A stretch of DNA of 45,100 nt from Cytophagales bacterium (GCA_004292855.1 RDXN01000078.1:1-45100); one strand, 5' to 3'. Positions 9,419 through 18,599 are shown, numbered from the stretch's first letter. Program-made: numbers and translations. Notes: generated by a model not told the origin, from the sequence alone.

Positions 9419-10767
9419 GGCAGAATCAAGGGCAAGTGAACGGTGAAGCACTCAGTGGTTTCGGTGACGGTTGGGCGCACCTGCCCCAGCAATTGGTAGC
9501 GATTCTCAATATTTTTCAACCCAATACCCACCCCCTCAACTAGGCGGGCTTGCCCGTTGGCGAAGATCTTCGGCTGACGGTTATTTTCGACCACTAATTG
9601 CCCCGACGCGTTGACAGTCAGCCGGATCTGCAACGGATTGGCGCGGCTCACTACGTTGTGCTTCACGGCGTTTTCGAGCAGTAGTTGCAGCGTGAGGGGC
9701 GGAATTTGCCGCTCGTGCAGCTCGTCAGGAATGATGATCTCGACCTGAAGGGCCTCACCAAATCGCTGCTGGAGCAAAAACACGTAGGCTTTCACTAACC
9801 GGAGTTCGTCGGCCAGCGGCACAACGGTTTTGTCGCGGTTTTGGAGGATGTAGCGGTACACCAGCGACAGATTTTCCACGAACGACACGGCGGGCGGGTT
9901 GTCTTCCACCAGCGACACAAGCGTGTTGAGGTTATTGAACAGAAAATGCGGATCGAGCTGCGTTTTCAGAGCCTCAAACCGGGCCTCCACCGACTCACGC
10001 TTGAGTCGTTCGGCTTCGAGTCGGGCGTTTTGCCAACGTCGCAGGAAAAACTCACCCGTGTAAATGGCGTTGATAAACAAGGCCATCATACTGCCAATAG
10101 CAATGGTTTGCCGGATGCTCAACTGGTCCGTTTCAGAATATTGATAGTCTGGCTGTTCCAGTTCGGCTATTACCCAAACCATCCCCTGAATAATGGCCAC
10201 ACTAAGCACGCTCAGGCTAACGGTCTGAATTAGCAAGCGCGGTAGTGGGCTTCGCTCCCAGGGTACTACCCGGTTCAGCCCTTTGTCGAGCCAGATACTC
10301 GTTTCTGAAAGTAGCACCGCCCCCACCATACATTCAACAATATCAACGCAGACTTGCGAGAGGCCGCCATATTGGGTGTAATAACTACCAGTCGTGATTA
10401 AATTCGGGTCAATCAGGTAAAAGACTACGTATATCATCACTCCCAGCATGGGTGCTCCCACCACCCGAAACCAGGTATTAAACGACCATTGCACTGAAGT
10501 AACATTCGCCACAGTTGCCCAACGAGTCACGCGCTTCCAGCCTTCCTTGAACCGATTCAGAAACTGCTTCCCCAGTAGCAAACCTGCCAGTAGAAACAAC
10601 ACTTCTCCCGTAACGACGACCCCTGCGCTGAGAGCGGCTTTGGACGTTGCGTTGAGCGTTAGACCAAGAAACGGAATGGCGGCTGCGAGCGGCCAGGCCA
10701 GGCACGATAGGCCAAAGCAGAGCCAACCCAGTTTGGTAGCGAATCGGGAAGAAAGCCAGGTTTGCAT
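9415..10767 (-). CDS. LytS-type sensor histidine kinase
   Basis: Encodes 450 residues from the ATG at 10767; a TTG codon directly before it is less likely to be the start. The N-terminal 270 residues contain several hydrophobic segments, in keeping with a multi-pass membrane sensor. The catalytic part is of the His_kinase (LytS/YpdA) type: LDPHFLFNNLNTL carries the phospho-His, LLLENAVKHN is the N box, and GIGLKNIENRYQLL is the G box. It starts 10 bp after the stop of the RND-TolC gene and overlaps the LytTR gene, so all four genes 8651-16351 are probably one transcript. Inference: it senses a compound or an envelope condition tied to the pump and phosphorylates the LytTR partner. Confidence 0.94.
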   Translation of the reverse strand: MQTWLSSRFATKLGWLCFGLSCLAWPLAAAIPFLGLTLNATSKAALSAGVVVTGEVLFLLAGLLLGKQFLNRFKEGWKRVTRWATVANVTSVQWSFNTWFRVVGAPMLGVMIYVVFYLIDPNLITTGSYYTQYGGLSQVCVDIVECMVGAVLLSETSIWLDKGLNRVVPWERSPLPRLLIQTVSLSVLSVAIIQGMVWVIAELEQPDYQYSETDQLSIRQTIAIGSMMALFINAIYTGEFFLRRWQNARLEAERLKRESVEARFEALKTQLDPHFLFNNLNTLVSLVEDNPPAVSFVENLSLVYRYILQNRDKTVVPLADELRLVKAYVFLLQQRFGEALQVEIIIPDELHERQIPPLTLQLLLENAVKHNVVSRANPLQIRLTVNASGQLVVENNRQPKIFANGQARLVEGVGIGLKNIENRYQLLGQVRPTVTETTECFTVHLPLILP

Positions 10768-10777
10768 CAATAAGCGT

Positions 10778-13700
10778 TTATTGGTTTTGTCCGGTAGCCC
10801 GGTCGAGTTCTACCTCGGCTACACGTAGATCATACACAGCCTGCATCCGGTTGGTTTGCGCCTGCCGAAGGGCCAGTTCGGCGTCGGTAAGTTCGGTAAA
10901 TTTTGCGATTCCCTGTGCGTAACGACCACGAATGAGCGCGTAGCTGCGTTCGGCGGCCTCAACCACCCGCGCCTGTTGGGCAATCCGCTCGTCGGCTTCG
11001 GTGCGAGCATCGAGCGCGGCCTGCACTTCGTTGGTGGCAAGCCGTTTGGCGTAGTTCAGTTGCTCCTGCGCCTGCCGGTAGGCCAGCCGCGCCTGTTGGG
11101 TGCGGGGCGAGGTGGTGGGGTTCCAAATCGGCACGTTCAGTTGCAGCCCCACGAACGCCACAAACGGCCACCGGCTCCCCCGAAAATCAAAATTGTTCAA
11201 TTGGGCCAGCGTGCTTGCCTGCCCCATCAGGCTCAACGTCGGTAGTCGTTTCGTACGCTCACTTTCGACCTGCTGCTGCGCCTGCTGCATGGTTAGGCGG
11301 AGTTGCTGGAGGTCGGGGCGCAGGTCGACCCCACCCCAACCCCTCCCCCGTAGGGAGGGGCTAAATACTCGTGCGTCAGCCACCCCCTCCCCCGTAGGGA
11401 GGGGGCCGGGGGGTGGGGTTTGTAGGGTCAGGGAATCGCTCAGTACCAGCACCCTGCCCAGTTCGAAGCCCAGCAACACGTTTAGTTGACTCATCACCTG
11501 TCGGGCGTCGCGGTCGAGTTTGGAGAGGGACGGGCGCAGGTTTTCGATCTCCACAAAAGCGCGAAGGGTATCGGCGTCGGTGGCGAGTTGGGCACGGTAG
11601 CGGCTGCGGGTTTCGGCCAGTAAGGTTTGCGTGCGGGTCAGGCTGTGTACGAGCAGAGCGCGCTGTTCACGAAGCAACAACAAGCTCATATACAGCCGTT
11701 TGGCATCGGCAGTTTGGCGGATAATGGCCGCCCGGACGGTTTCGCCAGCCATCTGCCGGGCGGTTTGGGCCTGTTGTTTGGCCAGTTTCAGATCGGGCTG
11801 AATAATCGGCATCGCCAGGTTAACGGCTCCGGTATAGGCGTGGGTCAGGGCAGCTTCGATGGGCGTCAGGCGGTTATTGTCGAAGGCGAAACTGCCCGTG
11901 TTAGGGTCGATGTCGAAGGCCGGGAAAAAGAATACTGGTTTGCGAATGTTGTACTGGTACGTGCCCTGCCCGTTGAGCGTGGGCCACCACGACCGCCGAA
12001 CCTCCTCCGCCCGCGCGTCGGCCCGCAACGTTTCGTACTGAGCGGCCCGCACCTCGCCGTTACTTGCTTTGATGATGGAGGAAAGGGAAGAAAGGGATAA
12101 AGGGGAGGAAAGGGAGGAGGGGATTGGTTGAGCTATGGTGGGACTACATACGATCAAACTAACTACCCAAAACGCTGCTACCCAATTTTCCTCCCCTTCA
12201 TCCTTCCTCCTTTCCTCCCTTCTCCCTTTCAACGAATATACCACCGGCACAAACACGAGCGTCAGGATCATGGAGCTAGTCAAGCCCCCAATCAAGGCCC
12301 AGGCGAGGCCCGTTTTGAGTTCGGCACCGGGGCCGGTGGCCAGGGCAATGGGCAACATCCCGATTACCATCGCGAGGGTTGTCATCAAGATGGGGCGCAG
12401 GCGACTTTGGCCTGCTTCGAGCAGGGCGTCGCGAACGGAGAGACCACGTTGCTGACGGTTTTCGTTGGCTCGCTCCACGAGCAGGATGGCGTTTTTGGCC
12501 ACCAGGCCGAGCATCATAATCATACCTAAAATGGTGAACACATTGAGCGAATCCATTGAGAGCGCGAGGGCCAGCAAGGCACCGATAACGGCCACCGGAA
12601 TGGAGAACAAGACCACAAACGGGTCGGTCCAGGAGTTGTAGAGAGCCACCATGATGAGGTACATAAACAGGATGGCTGCGGCAAACACCAGCCCCAGTTT
12701 GCCGAATGAGTCGTCCTGTAATTCGAGGTCGCCCCCGTATGTGACGCGTACCCCGGCGGGCATTTGCAGCGCAGAAACCGCTTTTTTGATATCCTCGCCA
12801 ATGTTGCCCACGGGTCGCCCGACAGCCTGCGCGTAGATCGTCACGGCGTTGCTGCGGTCTTTGCGTTCGAGCACGGCGGGCCGGAACTCCTCCCGAATGT
12901 CGGCCAACTGCGCCAGCCGAACGGGTTGGCCCGTGGGGGTCATCAGGGTGAGTTGACGCAGTTGTTCGGTACGGCTGCGGTCCGCTTCGAGCAGGCGCAC
13001 CCGCACCGTTACCGACTGATCGTTTTGCAACAGTTTTAGGTCATCATAACCCGCCAGAGCCGTGCGGACCGAGGCCCCCACAAGCTCGGTGGTGAGGCCA
13101 TAGCGGGCGAGCTTCTCACGGTCCAAAGCGAGCGTGATTTCGGGCTTGAGCGTCTCGCCCGACAGCCGGACGTCGGCGGTGCCGGGTATTTGGCGCATGG
13201 CTTCGGCAACTCGACGGGCCTGTTGTTGCACCTGCGGATGGTCGGCTCCGTTCACGATAATGATGATGGGTGTTTGCGCGTCGGCCCCCAGAATCCCGAT
13301 GGGTGACACCCGAACCCGCAGGCCCGGCTCTCCGGCCAAAATTTCCTTGATTTCGCGGGTCAGTTGCCCCAGCGTCCGGTCGCGTTCTTCGCGGGGCGAA
13401 AACGTCACGTTTAGTTCGAGCGTGTTTGAGGTTGGGATGCCCCAGCCGTCGGGGTTGGCCCCGGCATTGGTAAACACCTTGCGGACGTCGGGCAGTTGGG
13501 CGATACGCTTTTCGAGCCGTTCGGCCACGCGGGCGGTTTCGTCGAGTTTAGTACCGTCGGGGAGTTGGGCAATTACCTGCACCTCGCCTTTGTCGGCAGG
13601 GGCCGTGAATTCACCCCCCACAAACCCCAGCATCGGCAGGGCCAACGCCCCCACAAACAGCAGGCCCACCACGCCCAGTACCGTTTTCCGATGCCCCAGC

Positions 13701-15277
13701 GACCAGACCAATGCCCCCCGGTAACTGTTGTTCAACCGGTCGAACTGTCGCTCGAACCATAGGCCAAACTTACCCATCAACGTGTTCTTAGTGAGGTGTT
13801 CGAGTTTGCCGAAGCGCGAGGCCAGCATGGGCGTGAGCGTAAACGACACGAGCAGACTGAACAGGGTGGAGATGACCACGACGAGCGCAAACTCGCGCAT
13901 GATGTCGCCAATAAGCCCCGGCGCGAGGGAGAGCGGCACAAACACCACCACATCGACAAGCGTAATCGCAATGGCTGCGAACCCAATGTCGTTGCGCCCA
14001 TTTAAGGCGGCCTCTTCTTTGCCTTCACCTTGCTCCATTCGTCCATAGATGCTTTCGAGCACCACAATCGAGTCATCGACCAGAATCCCGACCACGAGCG
14101 AGAGAGCCAGTAACGTAAGCAGGTTGAGCGAGAAACCGAGCAAGCCCATAAACACGAACGTCGACAGCAGCGAGGCCGGGATTGCCACCATCACGATAAG
14201 CGACGAGCGCAGGCTGTGCAAAAACACGAACATCACCAGCGCAACCAACCCGATGGCCAACCCAAGATCGACCGTCACGGCGTGGGCCGCAGCCAGGGTG
14301 AACTCCGAACCATCCTGCGCCACGTCGAACCGCAAACCCTGCCCCGAAAACTCCGTTTGAAGCCGGGTCATTTCGGCCCGAACGGCCTCGCTCACAGCCA
14401 CATTGTTGCCGCCCGATTGTTTGGTGACGAGCAAGCCCACCGACGCTTTTCCGTTGAATCGGCCCCGATTTTCGGCTTCTTTTGCCACCGTTTGAACGGT
14501 TGCCACCTCGCCCAACCGGATTTTCTGGCCCGACGGTGACATACTCACGACAACGTCGCGCAGGCGGTCGAGATCGTCGGTTTTTCCCGCCACGCGCACC
14601 GAAAATAAGGCGTCGCGGTCGTTGATGCTTCCGGCGGGCACGTTCAGGTTCGACTGTCGGAGGGCGTCCGTCACCTGCAACAGCGACAACCGCCGTTGTT
14701 CGAGCTTGCGGGCATCGACCGACACGGCCACCTCGGCCTCAGGCAGACCAATGAACGTTACCTGTCCCACGCTTGGCACCTGCGCCAACCGGGGTTTAAT
14801 CTGATTCTTGAGCAACGCCCCCAGTTCGAGCGGGGGCAACGAACTCGTTACGGCCACGCGTAACACCGGCATGTCGGCGAGCGAATACTTGCTCACAGTG
14901 GGCGTTTTGCTCTCTTCGGGCAGGGTCGCAATCACGTCGTTCACCCGGCGTTGGGTTTCCTGCAACGCCTTGTCGGGGTCGGCCCCCTGCCGAAACTCGA
15001 CCGTCACGAGTGACACGTTTTCGAGCGATTGCGCCGTGATGCGTTTCACCTTGTCGGCGGTCGAAACGGCCTCTTCGATGGGCCGCGTGATGCCCGTTTC
15101 GAGTTCGCCCGGCGAGGCCCCCGGCCACACGGTCATAACCGTGATATAGGGCGTGTTGATGTTGGGCAGGAGTTCGTAGCGCAGTTGCGTGTACGAGAAC
15201 ACGCCGAGGATGCCCAGTGCCAAAAACAGCACAATAATCAGGATGGGGCGTGAGATGGCCAGTTGGGTGAGTTTCAT
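10778..15277 (-). CDS. RND efflux pump fused to TolC-type outer-membrane factor
   Basis: Encodes 1499 residues. Residues 1-1013 are a complete HAE1/AcrB-type RND transporter with twelve predicted membrane helices and the proton-relay pair in VGILVDDSIVVLES. Residues about 1055-1499 are a TolC-family outer-membrane factor with the usual repeated coiled-coil helices. Between them lies a highly charged purine-coded linker (GRREERRKDEGEEN), then a signal-peptide-like segment (WVAAFWVVSLIVCSPTIAQP) and a Ser-rich stretch. Separate pump and outer-membrane proteins are the norm, although RND-TolC fusions are known in Bacteroidota CusA/CzcA-type pumps. The internal signal peptide suggests later cleavage or a membrane-spanning join. 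Residues about 1286-1317 are encoded by a palindromic repeat inserted in frame. The start lies 3 bp after the adaptor stop. Confidence 0.93.
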   Translation of the reverse strand: MKLTQLAISRPILIIVLFLALGILGVFSYTQLRYELLPNINTPYITVMTVWPGASPGELETGITRPIEEAVSTADKVKRITAQSLENVSLVTVEFRQGADPDKALQETQRRVNDVIATLPEESKTPTVSKYSLADMPVLRVAVTSSLPPLELGALLKNQIKPRLAQVPSVGQVTFIGLPEAEVAVSVDARKLEQRRLSLLQVTDALRQSNLNVPAGSINDRDALFSVRVAGKTDDLDRLRDVVVSMSPSGQKIRLGEVATVQTVAKEAENRGRFNGKASVGLLVTKQSGGNNVAVSEAVRAEMTRLQTEFSGQGLRFDVAQDGSEFTLAAAHAVTVDLGLAIGLVALVMFVFLHSLRSSLIVMVAIPASLLSTFVFMGLLGFSLNLLTLLALSLVVGILVDDSIVVLESIYGRMEQGEGKEEAALNGRNDIGFAAIAITLVDVVVFVPLSLAPGLIGDIMREFALVVVISTLFSLLVSFTLTPMLASRFGKLEHLTKNTLMGKFGLWFERQFDRLNNSYRGALVWSLGHRKTVLGVVGLLFVGALALPMLGFVGGEFTAPADKGEVQVIAQLPDGTKLDETARVAERLEKRIAQLPDVRKVFTNAGANPDGWGIPTSNTLELNVTFSPREERDRTLGQLTREIKEILAGEPGLRVRVSPIGILGADAQTPIIIIVNGADHPQVQQQARRVAEAMRQIPGTADVRLSGETLKPEITLALDREKLARYGLTTELVGASVRTALAGYDDLKLLQNDQSVTVRVRLLEADRSRTEQLRQLTLMTPTGQPVRLAQLADIREEFRPAVLERKDRSNAVTIYAQAVGRPVGNIGEDIKKAVSALQMPAGVRVTYGGDLELQDDSFGKLGLVFAAAILFMYLIMVALYNSWTDPFVVLFSIPVAVIGALLALALSMDSLNVFTILGMIMMLGLVAKNAILLVERANENRQQRGLSVRDALLEAGQSRLRPILMTTLAMVIGMLPIALATGPGAELKTGLAWALIGGLTSSMILTLVFVPVVYSLKGRREERRKDEGEENWVAAFWVVSLIVCSPTIAQPIPSSLSSPLSLSSLSSIIKASNGEVRAAQYETLRADARAEEVRRSWWPTLNGQGTYQYNIRKPVFFFPAFDIDPNTGSFAFDNNRLTPIEAALTHAYTGAVNLAMPIIQPDLKLAKQQAQTARQMAGETVRAAIIRQTADAKRLYMSLLLLREQRALLVHSLTRTQTLLAETRSRYRAQLATDADTLRAFVEIENLRPSLSKLDRDARQVMSQLNVLLGFELGRVLVLSDSLTLQTPPPGPLPTGEGVADARVFSPSLRGRGWGGVDLRPDLQQLRLTMQQAQQQVESERTKRLPTLSLMGQASTLAQLNNFDFRGSRWPFVAFVGLQLNVPIWNPTTSPRTQQARLAYRQAQEQLNYAKRLATNEVQAALDARTEADERIAQQARVVEAAERSYALIRGRYAQGIAKFTELTDAELALRQAQTNRMQAVYDLRVAEVELDRATGQNQ
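11328..11420. repeat. Palindromic element inside the TolC reading frame
   Basis: Two inverted G/C-run units (each with CCCTCCC...GGGAGGGG) flank a short centre. They match the intergenic elements at 21603-21694 and 33373-33505 in layout and sequence. On the minus strand this copy is translated as PPPGPLPTGEG...SPSLRGRGWGG, inserted between the DSLTLQ and RPDLQQL segments of the TolC domain. The reading frame continues on both sides. This is comparable in principle to Rickettsia palindromic elements. Confidence 0.85.
12077..12240. repeat. Polypurine inverted repeat at the RND-TolC junction
   Basis: A polypurine tract (coding strand, 12190-12236) and a polypyrimidine tract (12080-12125) are approximate reverse complements, sharing blocks such as GGAGGAAAGG and AAGGGGAGGAAA. 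The stretch between them encodes the signal-peptide-like segment of the TolC part. The arrangement suggests that a repeat element entered at or near the former end of the RND gene and removed its stop codon. Confidence 0.6.
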
Positions 15278-15280
15278 GGC

Positions 15281-16351
15281 TTATTTTTCGCTGTTTACTA
15301 CCATCCCGTCGCGGAGGCCGGTTGTGCCGCTAACAACTATTTGTTCGTTGACTGTAAGGCCCTGTTTCACAACTAGATTTATCCCTACGGTTTCGCCGGG
15401 TTCGATGGGGCGAAGTTGAACGCGCCCATTGCTGAACGTGTACACGGCGGGCTTGCCGGTCGATTGCACGAGGGCCATGCGCGGGATGGTCAGGGCTGCG
15501 GTGGCGCGGGTATCGGTGCGGACCACGCGGGCGGTCATGCCCACGCGCAGGGGTTGGCCAGCGCGGTTGTTGCGAACCCGAATCTCGACCGGAAACCGGC
15601 CCGTGCTTGCCATGTTGCCGTCGGTGCTTTTCAGGCCAATGTGATGCACCGTACCTCGAAATTGAGCGTCGGGATAGGCCTCGAACTGCATTGGCACGGC
15701 GCGACCCACCGGCCATTGAGTCAACTCATTTTCAGGCACATGAACCGTCACTTTGATGTCCGACACGTCGGTGATGGTTGCCAGCGGGGTGCCGGGTGCG
15801 ATGTACATGCCCCGCTCAACGGGCTTTTCGGTGACGATGCCGCCGATGGGTGCCCGCACCACCGACTCACTCACCTGCTTGCGGAGGGTGGTTAGTTGCA
15901 GTTCGGCGTTTTGCACCTGTAAACGGGCCGTTTCGACCTCGGTAACAGTGGCATTGTTGTCGCGGTGCAGGGCCTCGTAGCGGGCTAAGTCCTGCCGGGC
16001 TTTCTGGAGGGTTGCCCCCGCCACGGTGAGGGCAGCCCGGTTTACCTCCGCGTCGACGGTGAGCAGGGGCTGCCCCGCTCCTACCGGCCCGTTCAGGCGT
16101 ATATTCAGGGTTTGTACGATACCTTGTGTGGTAGCCGTCATGACAATCTCGCGCCAGAACGTGCTTGTACCCACGTACTCGCTCTCGCCCGACAGACGTT
16201 GCGCCCGAACCGGCTCCACCCGCACCGTCACCGGCAACGGGCGCGACGCAGCCGCAACCACAGCCGCTTTACTCTCTTGATTATAAAACAGCCAGAACCC
16301 AATTCCACCCAGAACCAGCAGGCCGACAACGATAGAAGCAATTGATTTCAT
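15281..16351 (-). CDS. RND efflux periplasmic adaptor (membrane fusion protein)
   Basis: Encodes 356 residues from the ATG at 16351 (MKSIASIVVG); an ORF start 30 bp upstream adds non-signal residues and would lie within the promoter region. A single N-terminal membrane anchor or signal is followed by a barrel-sandwich/lipoyl half (GPVGAGQPLLTVDAEVN), a coiled-coil hairpin (ATLQKARQDLARYEALHRDNN...VQNAELQLTTLRKQV), the second lipoyl half (VRAPIGGIVTEKPVERGMYIAPGTPLATI), a beta-barrel and a C-terminal domain. It links the inner-membrane pump to the outer-membrane factor. It is first in the operon. A TACGTTTG box at 16379-16386 would start transcription about 20 bp before the ATG. Confidence 0.95.
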   Translation of the reverse strand: MKSIASIVVGLLVLGGIGFWLFYNQESKAAVVAAASRPLPVTVRVEPVRAQRLSGESEYVGTSTFWREIVMTATTQGIVQTLNIRLNGPVGAGQPLLTVDAEVNRAALTVAGATLQKARQDLARYEALHRDNNATVTEVETARLQVQNAELQLTTLRKQVSESVVRAPIGGIVTEKPVERGMYIAPGTPLATITDVSDIKVTVHVPENELTQWPVGRAVPMQFEAYPDAQFRGTVHHIGLKSTDGNMASTGRFPVEIRVRNNRAGQPLRVGMTARVVRTDTRATAALTIPRMALVQSTGKPAVYTFSNGRVQLRPIEPGETVGINLVVKQGLTVNEQIVVSGTTGLRDGMVVNSEK

Positions 16352-16352
16352 G

Positions 16353-16386
16353 ACGTTTGTCCGTTGTGATTGATGGGACAAACGTA
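16353..16386 (-). promoter_or_regulatory. Efflux-operon promoter with overlapping inverted repeat
   Basis: The minus strand carries TACGTTTG (16379-16386), a perfect match to the Bacteroidota -7 consensus TAnnTTTG. An inverted repeat ACGTTTGTCC/GGACAAACGT (16353-16362 and 16376-16385, 13-bp spacer, perfect arms) covers the box and the probable transcription start. This would suit a repressor site or a 5'-leader hairpin. No convincing -33 element is visible. Confidence 0.5.
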
Positions 16387-16420
16387 GCAGACGAGCGAGG
16401 AGATGCCCGTCTAAATCGTA

Positions 16421-16455
16421 CCGAACCGTCAGAAAATGGGGACCGAATCGTCGGA
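16421..16455 (-). promoter_or_regulatory. Direct repeat with 22-bp period (possible LytTR site)
   Basis: CCGAACCGTCAGA (16421-16433) and CCGAATCGTCGGA (16443-16455) match at 11 of 13 positions with a period of exactly 22 bp. LytTR regulators typically bind paired direct repeats about two helical turns apart. The pair is centred about 56 bp upstream of the centre of the TACGTTTG box of the operon that encodes its own LytTR regulator. Confidence 0.4.
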
Positions 16456-16468
16456 TGGGGTGACCGAC

Positions 16469-17839
16469 TTATGGCCGTTGCCAAGGCACGCGCCCGCCTT
16501 GCTGAATGTGTTGCATCAGCAGCGATTGCAACCGCCGACGCGTCTCGACCTGCTCACTCGCGAGGTTGTGTTCTTCCTTCGGGTCGCGACTCAAATCGTA
16601 CAGAGTCATTGGCTCAAAGGGGCCATTCTGCACCAGCTTCCAGTTGCCTTCACGCAGGGCATAGCTACACTGACCGGCGTAGCGGTCGCCCCCTTCCCGG
16701 CGCGTGAAGTAGAGCGGGCGAGCGTCGTTGGGGGTTGGTGACTGGCCCAAAAGCGTGTTCAAAAAGCCGCGCCCGTCAATGGGGTTTTGCGGCTGCACAT
16801 CGGCCACGGCCAGCAGTGTCGGGTACAGATCCATAGACAGGTTGACTTGCTCCGACACGCTACCGGGCATCACGCGCCCAGGCCAGGCTATGCATGTTGG
16901 CACCCGTAAACCGCCCTCATACATGCTTTCTTTGCCCGCTCGAAACGGCCCGTTGTTGGCCCGCAGGGGCAGGTGGCCGCCGTTGTCGCTGCTGAACACA
17001 ATGAGCGTGTTGTCGTACTGCCCACTTTCGCGCAAGGCCCGGATCACCCGACCAATCCCGTCGTCCATGTGCTCGATGAGGGCAACCAGGGCCGCCCGTT
17101 TGGGGTCGATCCCCGGCTTTCGGGCCGTTACTCGCGCCAACCACTCGGCGGGCGGTTGAATGGGGTCGTGGGGAGCGTTATAGGCCAGATACAGGAAAAA
17201 CGGGCCATTACGGGTGGCCTGTTGCCGCACATAGTCAACGGCCCAGTTGCTGAACAGGTCGGTGGCGTGGCCGGGCGGGTCGATGGTTTGCCGGTTCTCG
17301 CGCATGTAATTGTTGCCATGCCGACGGTGGGTCAGATAATCGTCCATCATGTCGCCGGTCCAGCCTTTGAACAGGTCGAAACCCCGGTCGTTGGGCAGGT
17401 TGGGGGTTTCCAGGCCCAGGTGCCACTTGCCAATCAGGGCGGTGTGATAACCCCGCTTTTTGAGGTGTACGGGCAACAACACCGCGTCGGGCGAGAGATA
17501 CCCCCAACTGTTTCGGGCATCGGTCCGAATCACACCCGGCACCCCCACCCGGTCGGGGTAGCGGCCCGACAAAAGCGCAGCCCGTGTAGGCGAACAAACC
17601 GGGCAGTTAGCGTAGAAATTATCGAACCGCATCCCACTCCGAGCTAGCGAGTCGATGTAGGGCGTCCGCAGATCGTTGGTACCGTAGTATGAGACGTCGT
17701 GATAACCCTGATCGTCGGTCAGAATCAGGAGAATATTGGGGAGTTTGGGAACCACCGAAGTCGGTTGTACAAACGCTAGTCCGAAGCCCAGGGCGGTTAC
17801 CAGCAGGCTTGCGTTGAGCAGCCGAAAATTATGCTTCAT
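16469..17839 (-). CDS. Secreted arylsulfatase-family sulfatase
   Basis: Encodes 456 residues with an N-terminal signal-like hydrophobic segment. Family hallmarks are clear: the metal-binding pair in LILTDDQGYHD, the active-site motif CSPTR with Cys82 (the residue that would become formylglycine), IGKWHLG, and the second metal site SSDNGG. It probably cleaves sulfate esters from carbohydrates or similar molecules in the periplasm or outside. No formylglycine-generating or anaerobic sulfatase-maturing enzyme is encoded in the window, so maturation must depend on a gene elsewhere. It starts 18 bp after the stop of the methyltransferase gene and may be co-transcribed with it. Substrate specificity cannot be read from the sequence. 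Confidence 0.93.
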   Translation of the reverse strand: MKHNFRLLNASLLVTALGFGLAFVQPTSVVPKLPNILLILTDDQGYHDVSYYGTNDLRTPYIDSLARSGMRFDNFYANCPVCSPTRAALLSGRYPDRVGVPGVIRTDARNSWGYLSPDAVLLPVHLKKRGYHTALIGKWHLGLETPNLPNDRGFDLFKGWTGDMMDDYLTHRRHGNNYMRENRQTIDPPGHATDLFSNWAVDYVRQQATRNGPFFLYLAYNAPHDPIQPPAEWLARVTARKPGIDPKRAALVALIEHMDDGIGRVIRALRESGQYDNTLIVFSSDNGGHLPLRANNGPFRAGKESMYEGGLRVPTCIAWPGRVMPGSVSEQVNLSMDLYPTLLAVADVQPQNPIDGRGFLNTLLGQSPTPNDARPLYFTRREGGDRYAGQCSYALREGNWKLVQNGPFEPMTLYDLSRDPKEEHNLASEQVETRRRLQSLLMQHIQQGGRVPWQRP

Positions 17840-17857
17840 ACGGTATAGAGTTAGAAG

Positions 17858-18589
17858 CTACCGTGTCCCCAGCCGTAGAAACACCGGGAATTGCACCAGT
17901 CGTTCGCCCGGCCCCCAGGCTTCGGTGATCGCGTCGGTTAGGGTATCAACGGGGTCGTGACCGTTGGCCGCGATGTACTTCCGCACCGCCGACCACGTGC
18001 GGAGGTAGTTCAGAAACCACTCGGCGGTCCAGTGTCGCTCCACCGTGAAGTCGGCAAATTGGGGGTTGTCGAAATCGAACGGCAGATTGGCGTATCGATT
18101 CTCCACGTGTTCGCGCATGGCGTCCCAATACGAGCCGATCACGTTGGTGTAAAAATCGCTGACCATGGCATCAACGTCGGGACTAACCCGGTTGAGACCA
18201 TAGCCCCACTCAGCCACCACGCCCCCCAGCTTCAGCACCCGCCGGACCTCGCGGTGAAAGGCCTCCACGTCGAACCAATGCAGCGCCTGCCCCACCGTAA
18301 CGAGGTCAAACTGCCCTTCGGCAAAGGGCGTTTGCTCGGCCCGGCTCACCTGATAGCGGATGTTGGGCAGGGCGGGGGCTTGCTCCAGTTGCGTTTGGCT
18401 GATATCGGTGGCCTCGACCTGCAAAAAATGTTGGGCCAATGCGTTGGCTACCTGCCCGTTGCCGGTGGCGCAATCCCAGGCCACAATTCGATTCTGAACA
18501 AACGACAACACGTAGTCATAAAGCGCGTCGGGGTAGTCGATGCGGTAGCGGGCGTAGAGGTCGGCATGGCCGGAGAAACGGTCGAGCAT
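17858..18589 (-). CDS. Class I SAM-dependent methyltransferase
   Basis: Encodes 243 residues. Motif I is WDCATGNGQVANAL; further typical features are VEATDIS (acidic loop), FDLVTVGQALHWFD (motif IV region) and LKLGGVVAEWGYG. This is the Methyltransf_11-type small-molecule methyltransferase fold, of a kind often annotated only as class I SAM methyltransferase. The substrate is unknown. It lies upstream of the sulfatase in the same direction (18-bp gap). A palindromic repeat begins about 11 bp before its start codon and would lie in its leader or promoter. Confidence 0.88.
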   Translation of the reverse strand: MLDRFSGHADLYARYRIDYPDALYDYVLSFVQNRIVAWDCATGNGQVANALAQHFLQVEATDISQTQLEQAPALPNIRYQVSRAEQTPFAEGQFDLVTVGQALHWFDVEAFHREVRRVLKLGGVVAEWGYGLNRVSPDVDAMVSDFYTNVIGSYWDAMREHVENRYANLPFDFDNPQFADFTVERHWTAEWFLNYLRTWSAVRKYIAANGHDPVDTLTDAITEAWGPGERLVQFPVFLRLGTR

Positions 18590-18599
18590 AAAGTAGTAG

